A DNA stretch of 64,000 nt from Echeneis naucrates (lineage: Eukaryota; Chordata; Actinopteri; Carangiformes; Echeneidae), in NCBI RefSeq assembly GCF_900963305.1, contig NC_042518.1, positions 11,732,486 to 11,796,485 on the forward strand, read 5' to 3'. Position numbers and translations under genes: made by a program. A model generated the notes under the pieces. That model did not search any database. It was not told the origin of the DNA and worked only from the letters and a program-made list of their open reading frames with translations. Positions 14,301 through 25,413 of this stretch are shown one piece after another. The stretch's first letter is position 1. Each line of letters opens with the position of its first letter.

Positions 14301-17300
14301 ACTTTGTGTTGGCTCAAGACTAAATTTAATTGCACAAAGAGTATAAATTCACTCCACCCATGTATTAGAATGTCATAAATGAATGCCATAATGAGTTTGT
14401 GTGATATTTCTATGATGGTATCATACTCTGAGATGTCACTGAGTCCATCAAACATCAAGATTGGATCCTCTAAAGTCTGCTATGTATTAAATAACTAAAG
14501 TATCTCATTATTGGAATATTTGGCTGTAACATCCCTAGTAGAGCTGTTAGGTCCAGAGAATATCTGTCAGACAGTTGTGATTCAGTGAATAAAGAAATGT
14601 TGCAAGGAAACGCCCAACGCCAAGAGATTGGGCATGGGGATTTGGGGGTCACCCAGTACAGAGTCAATGGAGGAAACACCACAATCACACAATCATCAAT
14701 ACAATCTTAGTCACAACTATGATGTCCCATGTACAAACCTTAGTTTAAAACCAATAGCATAGAGAGAACTGCCCTGACTGGAACACAAATCACACCTCTG
14801 AAAATGGAGGGCACTTGGGCCATCTTTAAAATCTTCAAACCAAATGTCATCACTCTGGCACAGTAGATTACTAAATCTCAAATAAAGCCCTTCAGAACAT
14901 ACACTTGGAGAGGAGAATGAAGAGAGAACAGTGAGTGGGCTGAGAGCTCTCTGCTACTGTGAGATGACATGGCTGTATGCAGGCTAGCTCGCCTCAAGCT
15001 GCTGGCACAGTTACAATCTAAAGACGGTGGGAACAGAGGAGGGACTGGAGTTGCGTGGTCAAAACAAGGAGCCAGATAACACACTGCCAATGAACCAGCT
15101 GCCAACCAATACAGCACAGTCAGCTACTGACTGCCAAGTGCACCCTCAGCCCAGTTACATACCACTCATTGAAGTGAAATTTTTCATCAGGGAGTTAACA
15201 TAGACTTGAGCAACCTGGTTATTGTCAGCTTTATGCAAAAACCTCAAGTCCAAAGATCACATGGACAAAAAAATCTGGATGCCTTCAATCAGGGTAAAGG
15301 ATTACAAGACACCTCATACACCAAACTACATATGTGCTGCAGAAACCCGAATTCTCCACTATGTAGTGTAATCTAAACTGAGTTTTATATGTTCACCACA
15401 GGTACAAAATGTGATATAATATATCTGGTTTTAGAGTGGAATGCTGCGTGCAAATTACTTTTCATATTTCTGACTTAATGTGATTTTTACCAAGAAATAC
15501 ATTTTGAGGTTCATGTAACGTCCATCTTGCTTCTGTTCTGAGATTTGGCTCCAATGCAAGTTGTAGCAACAGTTTCACACATTCTCAACAGTAGCTCATT
15601 TTCTCTCTGGTGGCAGCTCATAGCTGCAAAATTATTATAAACACTTCTGTTGGAAGAACATGTCATCTAAGCTTATTTCATCTAATAATTATAAAGAGGC
15701 TACTTGATTTAAACTGCTTTAGTAAATGTTTCCTAACAGAAGACAAGCGTGAAGATGGGGCTAACATTTTTCCTTATCATCCCTTTTTCACAGTTTTTAA
15801 TTAGCACCATCGTGTCAAAAATGTATTGATTCAAAGGCAAAGTAGGCTGCCTCTTTACTTTCCAATTAAAGTTGAGTGAAACCATATCAGTGTCACCATC
15901 TGCTGAAGCTGGAAGCAGTAGCAAGCTCTGTAGGAGAGTGTGGCCAAACAGGGGAAGACACAAGGATGATGATGATGTCTTCTTCTGTCATTGTGGTCCT
16001 TCCACTCCTCCATTCCAGGGCTATATCATAGCACATGTGGATGTTAACACATGGACAGCAAGCCTCTGATAAGACCAGTTCAGAATTCATGTGAAAGGCA
16101 AAGAGTGTGGAGGAATTCAACCAGGCTCTCTCATGTTGCCCACATTGTCAAAGTCTGAAATTTTGATCTGGAACTGTTAATCTTAGTGTGCCTTTATTTA
16201 CATTGATTTTGTATGGTATGCTGCCATGTCCATAAAGAACCAGTGTCACATTTGCTTGGCAAATACCTAAATTACATTATTAATACAGCAAATCTTCTGA
16301 ACAGTTTATCAGTTTGATTCTTGTTCAACAATAGCTCTATATCCAGGGTGATTATATATCCTGTCCCTGATAGCTATAAAGGCATTTATCTGAGGTTCTG
16401 GAAACAGATCTTTAATATAGCTGTGTTGAGCTTTCTAAACATGTGCACTTCTAATCCTTTACAGTGAGCTACAGGTAACCACAAACCCCTAAAGACATTT
16501 TTCTTTATCTTTGCTGAAGCATGTTTAAGCCTGCATCTGATGAAGTAGTACAAAGCCTTGCAAAGAGGCTTACAAAGCAAACAAGTGATAGTTAAACTTA
16601 AGTTAAAATTAACGGTCTCATACAACATATCCTGTTTTGTTACATTGTGCAAATAGGTGTGTTTACAGGAAATGGACTGCTTCATATGAGCTGGTGTAAT
16701 TCATAATAAAAATGTGACAAAGGGCCGGGGACATCACGGTTTAGATGCAAGGTCACTGAAACAGCTTAAACTGAAACAAATCAGTTTGCTTTTCAACAGA
16801 GTTGAACACCAACTACAAAAATCAAGACTTACTTTCCTTCCTCTGAGGAAACGGCCGAATTTGTGCACACCAAAGACAGCGTCACTTCTGCTGCCTGCTT
16901 CCTGCCAACCAGACAATCTACCAGTGTTGGAAGGAATATCATACACACTGCACACTTGTCGCATCATGACAGAGAGGCAGCTTGCTGCCCATTTCAGGTT
17001 TTTGCTTGCATTCCTGAGGCTTTATCAGTGCTGGTGCAGCAAAAAAAGAAAAAAGCACATGCACAGCAGTCCTCCACAAGTCACATCTGTTCACAACTCA
17101 CCTTACCTTATTAAGAGGGAACACACACTGCCTAAGGTAGTGCTATCCAGGTGTGCCAGACAGACTGAGCGATATGAATCCCACAGAGGATTCCAGTAAT
17201 GTTAAATAAATTAGCACAGTTGTATGTAGAAAAGGCAACAGTTTTTTAACTTTAGCATCTATCTCAGAGAAAGGCTTTGTGAAGGTCACATAAACAGAAC

Positions 17301-18059
17301 AGAGTGAAAGACCACAGTGGGATAGAAATAAGCAGAGTATAAATTCAGACAAGCAGGGCAGACACTGGACCTCCGGGGAAAGCAGTGTGAGGCAGCTCAG
17401 CTCAGACTGATGAACTGCTGTTCTCAATGAATCATGACTAAGTCTCGCTCAAAGTTGCCATCACCTCACAGACATTTCCCTCCTATTTGCTGTGTTGTCA
17501 GGGTTTGTCTGATCCTTCTGTCTGATGTTCATTTTCTTCACACCACAGTGATTTCAGTGAAGGGGACGCAGTCAGACCACAACTCCTTTTTAAGCCAACT
17601 ACCGCATAACAGGACCAGCTGAGTTAATGGGACCTCGCACTGTTACTGACACCGTGGTCAGAGGCAGGCAGGCAGACAGTTAGACAGACAGACAGGCAGA
17701 CAGGCAGGCAGGCAGACAGGCAGGCAGGCAGGCAGGCAGGCAGGACTGGATTGAACTGAAATGCTTCAGAGCATTGTTGCCCCCTCCGCCCCCCAGCCCA
17801 AGCTGCTAACTTAGCTAGCATCCGCTAGCGTTACTTTATCACAACACACGGCGAGCTAAGCTAAGCGCTAATGGAAGCCCAGTCACTGTCTGGGGACAGA
17901 AAAATAAGCTCGGGGATGGTTTCTCACCTCTCCCTCGCCCTCTTCCAGACTTCTCAGACTCCATATTACCAGTCCTTGGATCAGGAGGATGGTCAATGCG
18001 GCGGCAATCGCTAGTTGATACCGTCGGAGGAGCTTCTGTACTCGAGCGCTGGCCACCAT
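5380..18059 (-). CDS. xylt2: Xylosyltransferase 2, 11 coding exons
   Basis: Transfers xylose from UDP-xylose to serine of proteoglycan core proteins, the first step of heparan and chondroitin sulfate synthesis, in the Golgi. Coding exons (minus strand, in order): 18059-17928, 13723-13195, 12152-11983, 10352-10150, 9568-9488, 8831-8615, 8222-8046, 7924-7668, 6998-6803, 6459-6126, 5702-5380. All join in phase to 872 codons (human XYLT2 is 865). The protein opens [10 protein letters not shown], with a signal anchor at about residues 16-34 as in a type II Golgi enzyme, then a basic and serine-rich stem. The GT14 catalytic region includes [60 protein letters not shown] and LLPAE-SFFHTVL. The XylT C-terminal domain ends [21 protein letters not shown], almost as in human. 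The DWD motif reported as important in XYLT1 reads EWD here (residues 658-660). Confidence 0.96.
7035..7199. mobile_element. Short nonautonomous DNA transposon, hAT-like
   Basis: The ends are imperfect inverted repeats: AGTGATTCCCAACC with GTGCCGTGGCAC on the left, and CACGGCACACC with GGCTGGGAATCACT on the right. The body is about 165 bp with no coding capacity. It lies in the xylt2 intron between exons 9 and 8. The end sequence resembles the hAT style of short element, but that family assignment is a guess. It abuts a Tc1-like remnant on its right. Confidence 0.6.
7200..7588. mobile_element. Internally deleted Tc1-like transposon remnant
   Basis: The left end carries TATATTACCAAAAGTATTC and the right end the inverse, GAATACTTTTGGCAATGTAC. 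These are the ends of a Tc1-type element very common in fish. Inside are fragments of the family: CATCCCATTCTTAATCCATA near the left, then CAATAGAACACCTTTGGGATGA and a decayed piece of transposase region. At about 390 bp it is far shorter than a full element of 1.2-1.6 kb, so most of the transposase is gone. It sits in a xylt2 intron. Confidence 0.8.
8939..9350. mobile_element. Inverted-repeat nonautonomous DNA transposon
   Basis: The left end TCGTAATTTCCCGATTATAA and the right end (read inward on the opposite strand) TGCCGTAATTTCCGGACTAT are imperfect inverted repeats. Just inside both ends are copies of a GTGGCTTAA or GTGGCTTATA motif. About 410 bp, no transposase. It lies in the xylt2 intron between exons 6 and 5. 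I recognise the end sequence as a repeat dispersed in fish genomes but cannot assign the superfamily safely. Confidence 0.7.
17662..17744. repeat. (CAGG)n/(CAGA)n tetranucleotide repeat, CCTG on the xylt2 sense strand
   Basis: About 83 bp of CAGG units with CAGA interruptions, ending in seven uninterrupted CAGG copies (17717-17744). It lies in xylt2 intron 1, about 185 bp downstream of the exon 1 donor, so the xylt2 precursor RNA carries CCTG/CTGT repeats. Confidence 0.9.
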
Positions 18060-18135
18060 CTTTCCGACTCCGGTCGAATCTGAGCGCGGCCGCGGCGCAT
18101 TCTGAGCTGCGCGTGCACGCGGCGTTCCTTCTCAT
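18060..18135 (-). promoter_or_regulatory. xylt2 5' leader with two overlapping upstream ATGs
   Basis: Upstream of the xylt2 start codon are two minus-strand ATGs in the two other frames. The one at 18135 opens a frame that runs through exon 1 and, after splicing, stops at 13706-13704 in exon 2 (about 75 codons). The one at 18100 opens a frame of about 29 codons that passes the xylt2 start and stops inside exon 1. Both overlap the true start out of frame, so either would reduce its use if the transcript begins upstream of them. The stretch is GC- and CpG-rich. The transcription start is not visible. Confidence 0.55.
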
Positions 18136-19927
18136 CCTCAGGTTGCTGAAAGTTTTTCTCCTAAAGTTATAGATGATGCGATGTTTATTTAGGCCTTTAC
18201 ATTCGGTTATTTATATATTTTAGTTGAGTATGTTTGTCTTGGTCTCCATGGCAACCTTCTCGCATGCAGGATTAGGTAGGGGCGGTACAAGTCAACAACA
18301 CGATGTCAGGATCAGCTTCGCACTGGGCACTGGGAGCCCAGACTCCATTCATCTGCACTGTACCTGGCAGTATTTTCTCTCACCCGGTGCTCTGGCTGAA
18401 AGAGTGGGTATTGGAATGAATATAATTCTTGGTTACAGCCTTATAATTTGTTATATAATGGATCAACGCCACCTTGTCCTATGGATTGTTACTGTATTAC
18501 TCTGTTCTGTCATTTCACCCTTGTACAAGTTTTGCACTCCGTTTTACCAACAACTTCCTCCTTGTCAAAACGACTGAACAATAAACACTAGACACTACAG
18601 ATACTTTAAACCTAATACAGTTTCGTATTTATTAACACGATCTCAGTGTCAGTGTTTAGATGTCTTTGGAACACGGCTGAAATAAATAAAGGCTCACTTT
18701 AATAAAAGAAGAAAATGTGTCTTGTTAAATCAGACTTAAAATATGAGCCTTGCACCTCTAACCACGTAGGAATTTCCGAGCTTCAGTGTCATATGATCCT
18801 CATACGCATCTGTGCAGCACATAGATCCATCCCACCCGGTTCTCAACATTAAAATGGCATGATGCAAATAGTGGCTCGTTCATTTAACTATAGACAGAGT
18901 CCATGTCAGCAGATCAGAAGATTTTTGGATCCTTATATTATTTTCTATTGTAAATTTCACATTTTACGTTCTATAGTTTACATCAAGGTCAAGCACCACC
19001 AAAAACTAAATAAACGTGAGAGTAGTTTCTTCGCATTTCTAAGGATAATAATATTGTTTCGTGAGATATATGAAATAACCACGCCAAAAAATTATGTGTA
19101 GGCTACATCCTACTTTAAGTAGACACGTTATTTTTAAAACCACATTTCCCATCCACATTGTATTATTACCACTGTCTTCATGCTGCCTATGGTCATATTA
19201 GATCAATTAGATCTACAGAGCTTGAGATTTAACCAAAAATCGCTCACCAATAGGACTTTGGACTGGCTGAATGAAGTAAAAAAAGGAAGACATGTTTTAC
19301 ATAGTTCCCATCCATGAATACTAATGCTACATTTTGGCTCTTTGTCTGTATAGAAATCATCCCAGGACGGGATCCCCACGGTCTCTGGGGCAACGGAGCT
19401 CCAGCTCAGGCATCCGGGGTGTTAACCTACTGCGATGTAGTGAATTAGACTAGTTGTTGAAGCAGTTGTCCACTTCCTTAACAAAACTGGACAGTTAATC
19501 TTGGCATAAAAAGAGACAGAGTAGATCTTAAAATTACGCATGGCTATTAAGCCAGTAATGAAGGAGAAATCTTTTCTGGATCTGGATTTTTGTGCGCGTG
19601 AGTGTATCAGGGAGAATCTAAAATGATAATTTGGAAAAAAAATCCCGATGAATAATTAGTGTGCTGACTCAGTAGTGACTGCTGCTCCATGCCAGTGCAA
19701 ATCCACAAGGCGCACACTGCTGCCGTCCAGCGCGCAGCCAGAGCGACGTCACGCGGTTTGGAGAGGTGGGCTCACACCGACCAGGAGGAGAGAGCTGGGG
19801 ATCCGACTCCCAGAGCGCATGTGGACCGTCACCCTCATCCGACCGGGAGTGAGGACGCAATGACGAGGTGCGACAGCAGAGCCGCTTTCCGTTTCTTGTC
19901 TGTGATTTCGAAATAGAGATACAGAGA
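18136..19927. other. Divergent intergenic region, xylt2 and PPxY gene
   Basis: Separates two head-to-head genes. The ends near 18.1-18.3 kb and 19.7-19.9 kb are richer in CpG and probably hold the two promoters and 5' UTRs. The middle is AT-rich. An open frame of 117 codons at 18224-18577 has no recognisable domain and no support as a gene. No TATA box could be assigned with confidence. Confidence 0.5.
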
Positions 19928-22900
19928 ATGAGAGCCTTTGTTTGGAGGCTGATGAGTTCAGGAGGATTTCTGAAGGGATCATTAACAGTTTACACCGAAG
20001 ACATGTCCACAACTGCAAGTCCAACTCTTCCCTCCTCACAGCTGACATCGGATCAACTCACCATGGTTGCTGCGTCCTGTAAGTAAACCTTTAAACTGCC
20101 TCATATATCTAAAAAAATATGAATTTACAAACCTCCCTCTTTAAACATGCCTGTCTGTGTTTAACCATTTTAAGGTTACTTTCTCCCTGTCTGGTATTTT
20201 TAATCATCTAAAAAGAGCTCATTACAGCAGGGTGATATGGAAACAAGTCGATTTTTGCTATGATTTCCTCATGTGGAAACAGAGAAAAACTTCATGGATT
20301 TTCATAAAACAGTCACGTGGAATGTGGCAGTGAATATTGTCAGCGTTAATCTATCACCTCTGAGTTTTTTATGCTGTCATTCCTCTTGACAGACAGGTAG
20401 AGCACAGGAGGGAAATTACACTTTAAAGTGATCAATGTGTAGAGACTGTCACTCAAAGCTGGGTTAATAGCGTTGTCATTACCACAAACTTTACCAAAGA
20501 TCTAACTTGTGAAGAGCTGTGTGGTGAGCTGTGACTAACATGTCCTTCTTTCCTGCTTTTGAACAGTTTCCTCTCTGGTCTTCTTTGTTGTTATTGTGGT
20601 GCTGCTGTCCATTATTTATCGCAAGGATCCACAGTGCTGCAAACTCCGCTCCTATCAGGGGCCTCATGCAGATATGGTAAGAGGAAAACAAAGAAGAAGA
20701 AAGTGCCATTTCTGTTCTTAAAGTGGCCTGCATGTTCAGTTTAGATCATGATCCAGCAAGTTTGTTGGGATGCCATTGACACAGCGGACCAGGACTCCCA
20801 AGACACCATGTCCACCTATAGTATAGCCACATTAAGAAGTGTCAGATTCAATTTGCATGGCTGAGGGGAAAGGGACTAAAATAGACTTGATCTGATCATT
20901 GTCAGGCAATGAATTTGCCTCAGCTGAACTAGCTGCTCTCTACAAATAACTCAGAGAGCCACAGTGGCTCCAATGGAATTGGACAGAATTAGCACATACC
21001 ACACATATTGATTCTAGTTTGGAAACAATTAAATGAAATCACTACAAAGCAAATTTTGCCTCTAACATTGACAACACAGGTAAACTCAAGCAAACCTGAT
21101 ATTTTACCTTTTTGCTGGAATGTGAGACATTTTGAGTAATTCTTGTGTCCAACTTCTTCAAGATGGCACAGACCCAACAGCACCTACAGTGTCTGATGGA
21201 TGTGTAAAGTTGGAGGAGATGGCGCAGGATGAGGTGACAATGAAATGTAAACACTCCACAGAGGTGACTTTTCATTGGTCGCCCATTCTCTCAGCTTCCT
21301 TTTCCTGACTTGTTACTCGTCTCCGTAAGTCCTTGGGGTGAGCTCTCAGTGTTATCTTCAGTTTGCAGAGACACCCCTCCACCACCACCCTCCTTTAACA
21401 GACAGGAAATTCTCCTCAGTTCTGGTTTTAATGGAGACGATCTGTTATCCCATTTAAGGAACTAACAGAGCGTTTTACCAGTACAAACTGTCCATGTTGA
21501 ATTTTAGTAACAGTTATATCCATGCACGGTGTGGCTGATAAGACAGCACTGACTGCTTTACCTTACTGTCAGGTCAGCACAATGAGACACACCAAGACAC
21601 AGGTAGGTAGTGCAGAGGGGCATTCTGCAGCTGTGTTGTAGTTTATGGGTTTATTGTCATTTGCTGTCCGATATTGCTATCCCCTCAACATGTATCATTT
21701 ATTATATATTTGTGAAGCTTGTGATAAAAAATATATATTTTTGGCTATTTTTGTCAAGAGGAAAAGTGATGGTTAGTTACTCCATGAAGGAAACACACAC
21801 AAACACTGTTTCTTTGTGTTCCTGTGGGACATTTCATGTCCTCAACTTCATAGTCACATACCTCTCCCTGCTTCAGTTTGCACCATGAATAGTGGACAGA
21901 CCCCACTGTGGGTGTTGGGGACACAAGCGGGACAATGGATCTCCTTTAGGTTGGAGTGTTGAGAAAGGCACACTGCCTCTGGGATCCTCCCCCGACGATT
22001 TTACACGGTTGTGCTTTTTCACACTTACTGAATCAATGGCAGGAGACAAAAGGACAACTTCTTTTTTTTTTCTGCCGCTTTTTCCAGAGGATTTTTTTTT
22101 TTTTTTTGCTTCTTAAAAGTACAAACCAGTGAGAAAAAGTGACCTTTGACATCACCTTTTTGGTGTGGTCTCGCCCTCTCTGAAATGATGTGAGGGTTAT
22201 GGCAAAGGTCATTAGAGTGCGTCACTCTAAATGGGAGTGATGTAATTGCTTAAAGTGGCCTGGGAAAATGATAAATGTTATATTTTATTCCTCTTCTGTT
22301 TAAGTGCTCAACTCCTGTTTCCTTAAATTAGGAGGGAATTGTGTTAACATCACAAGCAGCAAATGTTTTCCTAGCACCTCTCATCCTCATGCTGGATTTA
22401 AATCTCAGTCAAGCAACAAATTGACTTTGTTGTAATGCCAACCCAAATGACAGACAAAGCCATAATGTGTATTGGAGTGTGCTCGTTAAGAGGTACCTGC
22501 TGCAGCCTCAGGGGGAATAGAGAGACACTGAAAAGACCACACGGCGTGGTTTGTTGCCTAGGGACCCAGATGACACAGTGGGACATCACATTGTTCCCAA
22601 CACAAAAGAGACTCATTTAGACCTAAGGCAATTACCTAGTTTTCCTGGCGGCCCTTTTTCAGGATTCCTGCACCTCATACAGTGAGACATTGACAGGTCT
22701 TGTTTTAGAGGGGGTGGGACTGGGAGGAGGCACGGAAATCAGAGGGTGGTCGCCTTATTGATTAGATAATTTATGGTATTGCTCAAACAGACAGAGTCTA
22801 CAGTGGTTAAACAAGGCATGAAAATTAGTCAATTGGACTGAAATTAGAAGACTTTTGACTAATTGCAGACAGAACATGGGGGACGTGCCGTGTAGGTAAC

Positions 22901-25413
22901 GCAGTTAAAATATAAACTGTTAAATGCTTTAGACTGAAACAGGTTCATTTATAACCTAAGTACACAAACACATGTTTCAGTTATTGCTACTTGTTTTACA
23001 GGATGCGCCTCCTCAGTATCATAGCAGCAGACAAACACTGGTGGGATCTTCTTGTTTGGAGCAGACACAGGTCGTGGATGACAACAACACCCAGGTGAGA
23101 GAGCAGATAACAATGGATAATGGGGTACTTTCACTTCAGATTATTATATATCCTACCATACAAACCACAATGGATAGATTGTAAAGTGCCCGCCTTTGAA
23201 GTGAAATGTTTCAATGACTGCAGCTCACTGGCCTTTGTGTGTAAAATGGGTGTCAGTGATGGGGTGTATTTTTGGCCATTATCCAAAAATCCTCAATATA
23301 TGAAAGTATGTTTTCTGTGCCTCACGAGTGCCCCACTGAGCTTTGACCTGTGTGTGTCTCAGCAGGCAGGTCAGCTGTTCTTCATCGGCCTGCCCTCCAG
23401 CTACAGCCTTCCTACACTGGAAGCCCCCCTGCCAAGGCTGCCCTCCTACGAGAGCGTTCGAAAGAAGGACCGCCAGCGACAGATCCACATGATGATTGCA
23501 GACCGCTTTGGCCTCAATGGGCCCATTGTAACTGAGGTGGGGTATATTAGGAATTAGGACTGCCACAGCAATTGATACAGTCACAAAGGCTGTCAGGTGC
23601 TGTTGTTAAGCATGGGAATAGGGAAGACACTTTACTCCCATCATATTCTTAGAGAATAAAGCTCATGTAAACTCTGGATATTATGCGAACCTCTCTAGTG
23701 TAATTCCACTATCAATACACATGGTGAGAAGCAAGCTTTTTCTATTATGACCATGCTGTCACACACTATTGTAACAAGAGCATGGCCAAAGATTAGACTG
23801 CTTTCAGAAAGCAGTAAACAGGATGGCCAATTGGCTCATCTGATGCTCACCACTGAATTGTGCTGGTTGCTGCATTTCAGGGTTTTACCGTGTTGATCTT
23901 TCGCTGAACCTTTGACTCATACAACGCTTGAGCAAACTAGGTAATGAGAAAAAGGCACATCAAACATAATTAGAGCCTGTATCGTAAGTGCAAACAGTGC
24001 CCAAGAAGGCTGCTTTGTGATCCTGTCTTCTATAGTTTTTTCTTCTTTGACCTCCCCACCTTTGCCTTAATTAAACAGTCCCCCAGCATGACTGTTCATT
24101 TCTCTGTCACACACAGACACAAACAGAAAGCACATTCACACACACAGTACTTTCCAGTCAAATCATCAGTAGTCACCAAAAGCCCCCACCCCACCTCCCC
24201 TAGACTCTGCTAGCAGAGTTTAAATCATGGCCCCTTAATTTACCCCAGTCTGTCTGTTGGCCCGAGGTGACATAGTAGTAAAACTTTTTGTGGCCTGGCG
24301 TGTGTTTAGTGCGTGTATCAAACGGAAGGCAGGTTTGTAGGGTTGCTCCTATTGCCTGAGGGTTCTGAAGCAATTAAAAGATAAGAGGACTTAGCCAGGG
24401 AATTTGGATCTGCTAGATGTGATCAGAAAGATAATGCATTTGAGAAATTCATGTACAGGGGGGCCGACAAGATAAATTGGCAATGTAAATACAAACGTGC
24501 TCCACTTGTTTTTGGCAGTAGACATCTAGTGGTATATAGGAAAGGTCATCATCTATATTATTTCTATAATATGTGAACACTCTTCAAGAGTAACCTAGTG
24601 TTCAAAATGACACGAAAGCAAATCAATTGATTAGTTGAAATTGAAATTGAAAAGTTTTATATACCAAAAGAACTTTGTGTCAGGATGTTTATTTCTGCTA
24701 AAGTTAGTCATTTGAACATGGGTGTTGATGGTGATGCACTCATTCTTTTGAAATCAAATTGAAATCAGCATCTAGCAACATTAATGATTATAATTGACAC
24801 ATTAACTAAGTGCCAATCAACACTGAAAACTTGCAAGATTGTTAAATTGGTTCCTCATAGTGATGAACATACACAACATTTAGAAAACAATCACCTTTAC
24901 TAAAGTTGATTTTGAGTTTCAGCTTATTGATTTCCTGCCCAATAAGGAGCTCTCACTAACAACAACAAATACTGAAGTGAAGAGAACAGCTGGTAAATAA
25001 ACCAGACCATTTAGTGGATAAAGAGACAGATATTTCTAGAACAGAAAGTGAATATTCGAGTTACACTTCAACTTAGCAGGTGATGAGAAATTCATCACAA
25101 ACACTAAAATTTGGTGTTAATTTTCCATTAGGTTCATCATAATAAGCATCATTTTTCACATGCAACTTAATCATCTAAGCTGCAAGCTGGCACAAAACTT
25201 TGTTTCAAAACTGTGTTGTTGTTTCCACTTTTCCTGCAGCCACCACCATCATATGAAGAAAGTATCCGCCAGTCTTTGGAGGTGCCGAACAACATCTTCC
25301 CATCTAGTATGGACAGCTCTCATCCTCAGAATGAATTCCCATATCCTGACACTCAGACTGACACACCTCACCCAGTCAACACGGACACTAACAGTCCTAT
25401 TCTGCCTGTCTGA
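19928..25413 (+). CDS. Small single-pass membrane protein with PPxY motifs
   Basis: Exons 19928-20078, 20567-20676, 23002-23094, 23366-23536 and 25240-25413 join in phase to 232 codons. The transmembrane segment is at about residues 51-68 (FSSLVFFVVIVVLLSIIY), preceded by a Ser/Thr-rich stretch with no clear signal peptide. It is followed by RKDPQCC, so the tail is probably cytosolic. The tail carries PPQY (90-93), LPSY (143-146) and PPSY (177-180), motifs that bind WW domains of NEDD4-type ubiquitin ligases. Between them is a basic block, RKKDRQRQIHMMIADRFGLNG. The start is uncertain: Met1 (19928), Met9 and Met26 (20003) are all in frame. Exon 4 could also begin three bases earlier at a second AG. 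In human, TMEM92, also a small PPxY membrane protein, lies beside XYLT2, but I see too little sequence likeness to use that name. Confidence 0.8.
22091..22108. repeat. Poly(T) tract
   Basis: A run of T in the second intron of the PPxY gene. A shorter T run lies at about 22062-22073. Confidence 0.7.

Noticed and set aside
16714-17199. Open frame of 161 codons in xylt2 intron 1
   Set aside because: Peptide is low-quality with scattered Cys, Lys and Gln and no family likeness. It has no start context or splice support.
18224-18577. Open frame of 117 codons between xylt2 and the PPxY gene
   Set aside because: No domain, no splice context and mixed composition; probably chance.
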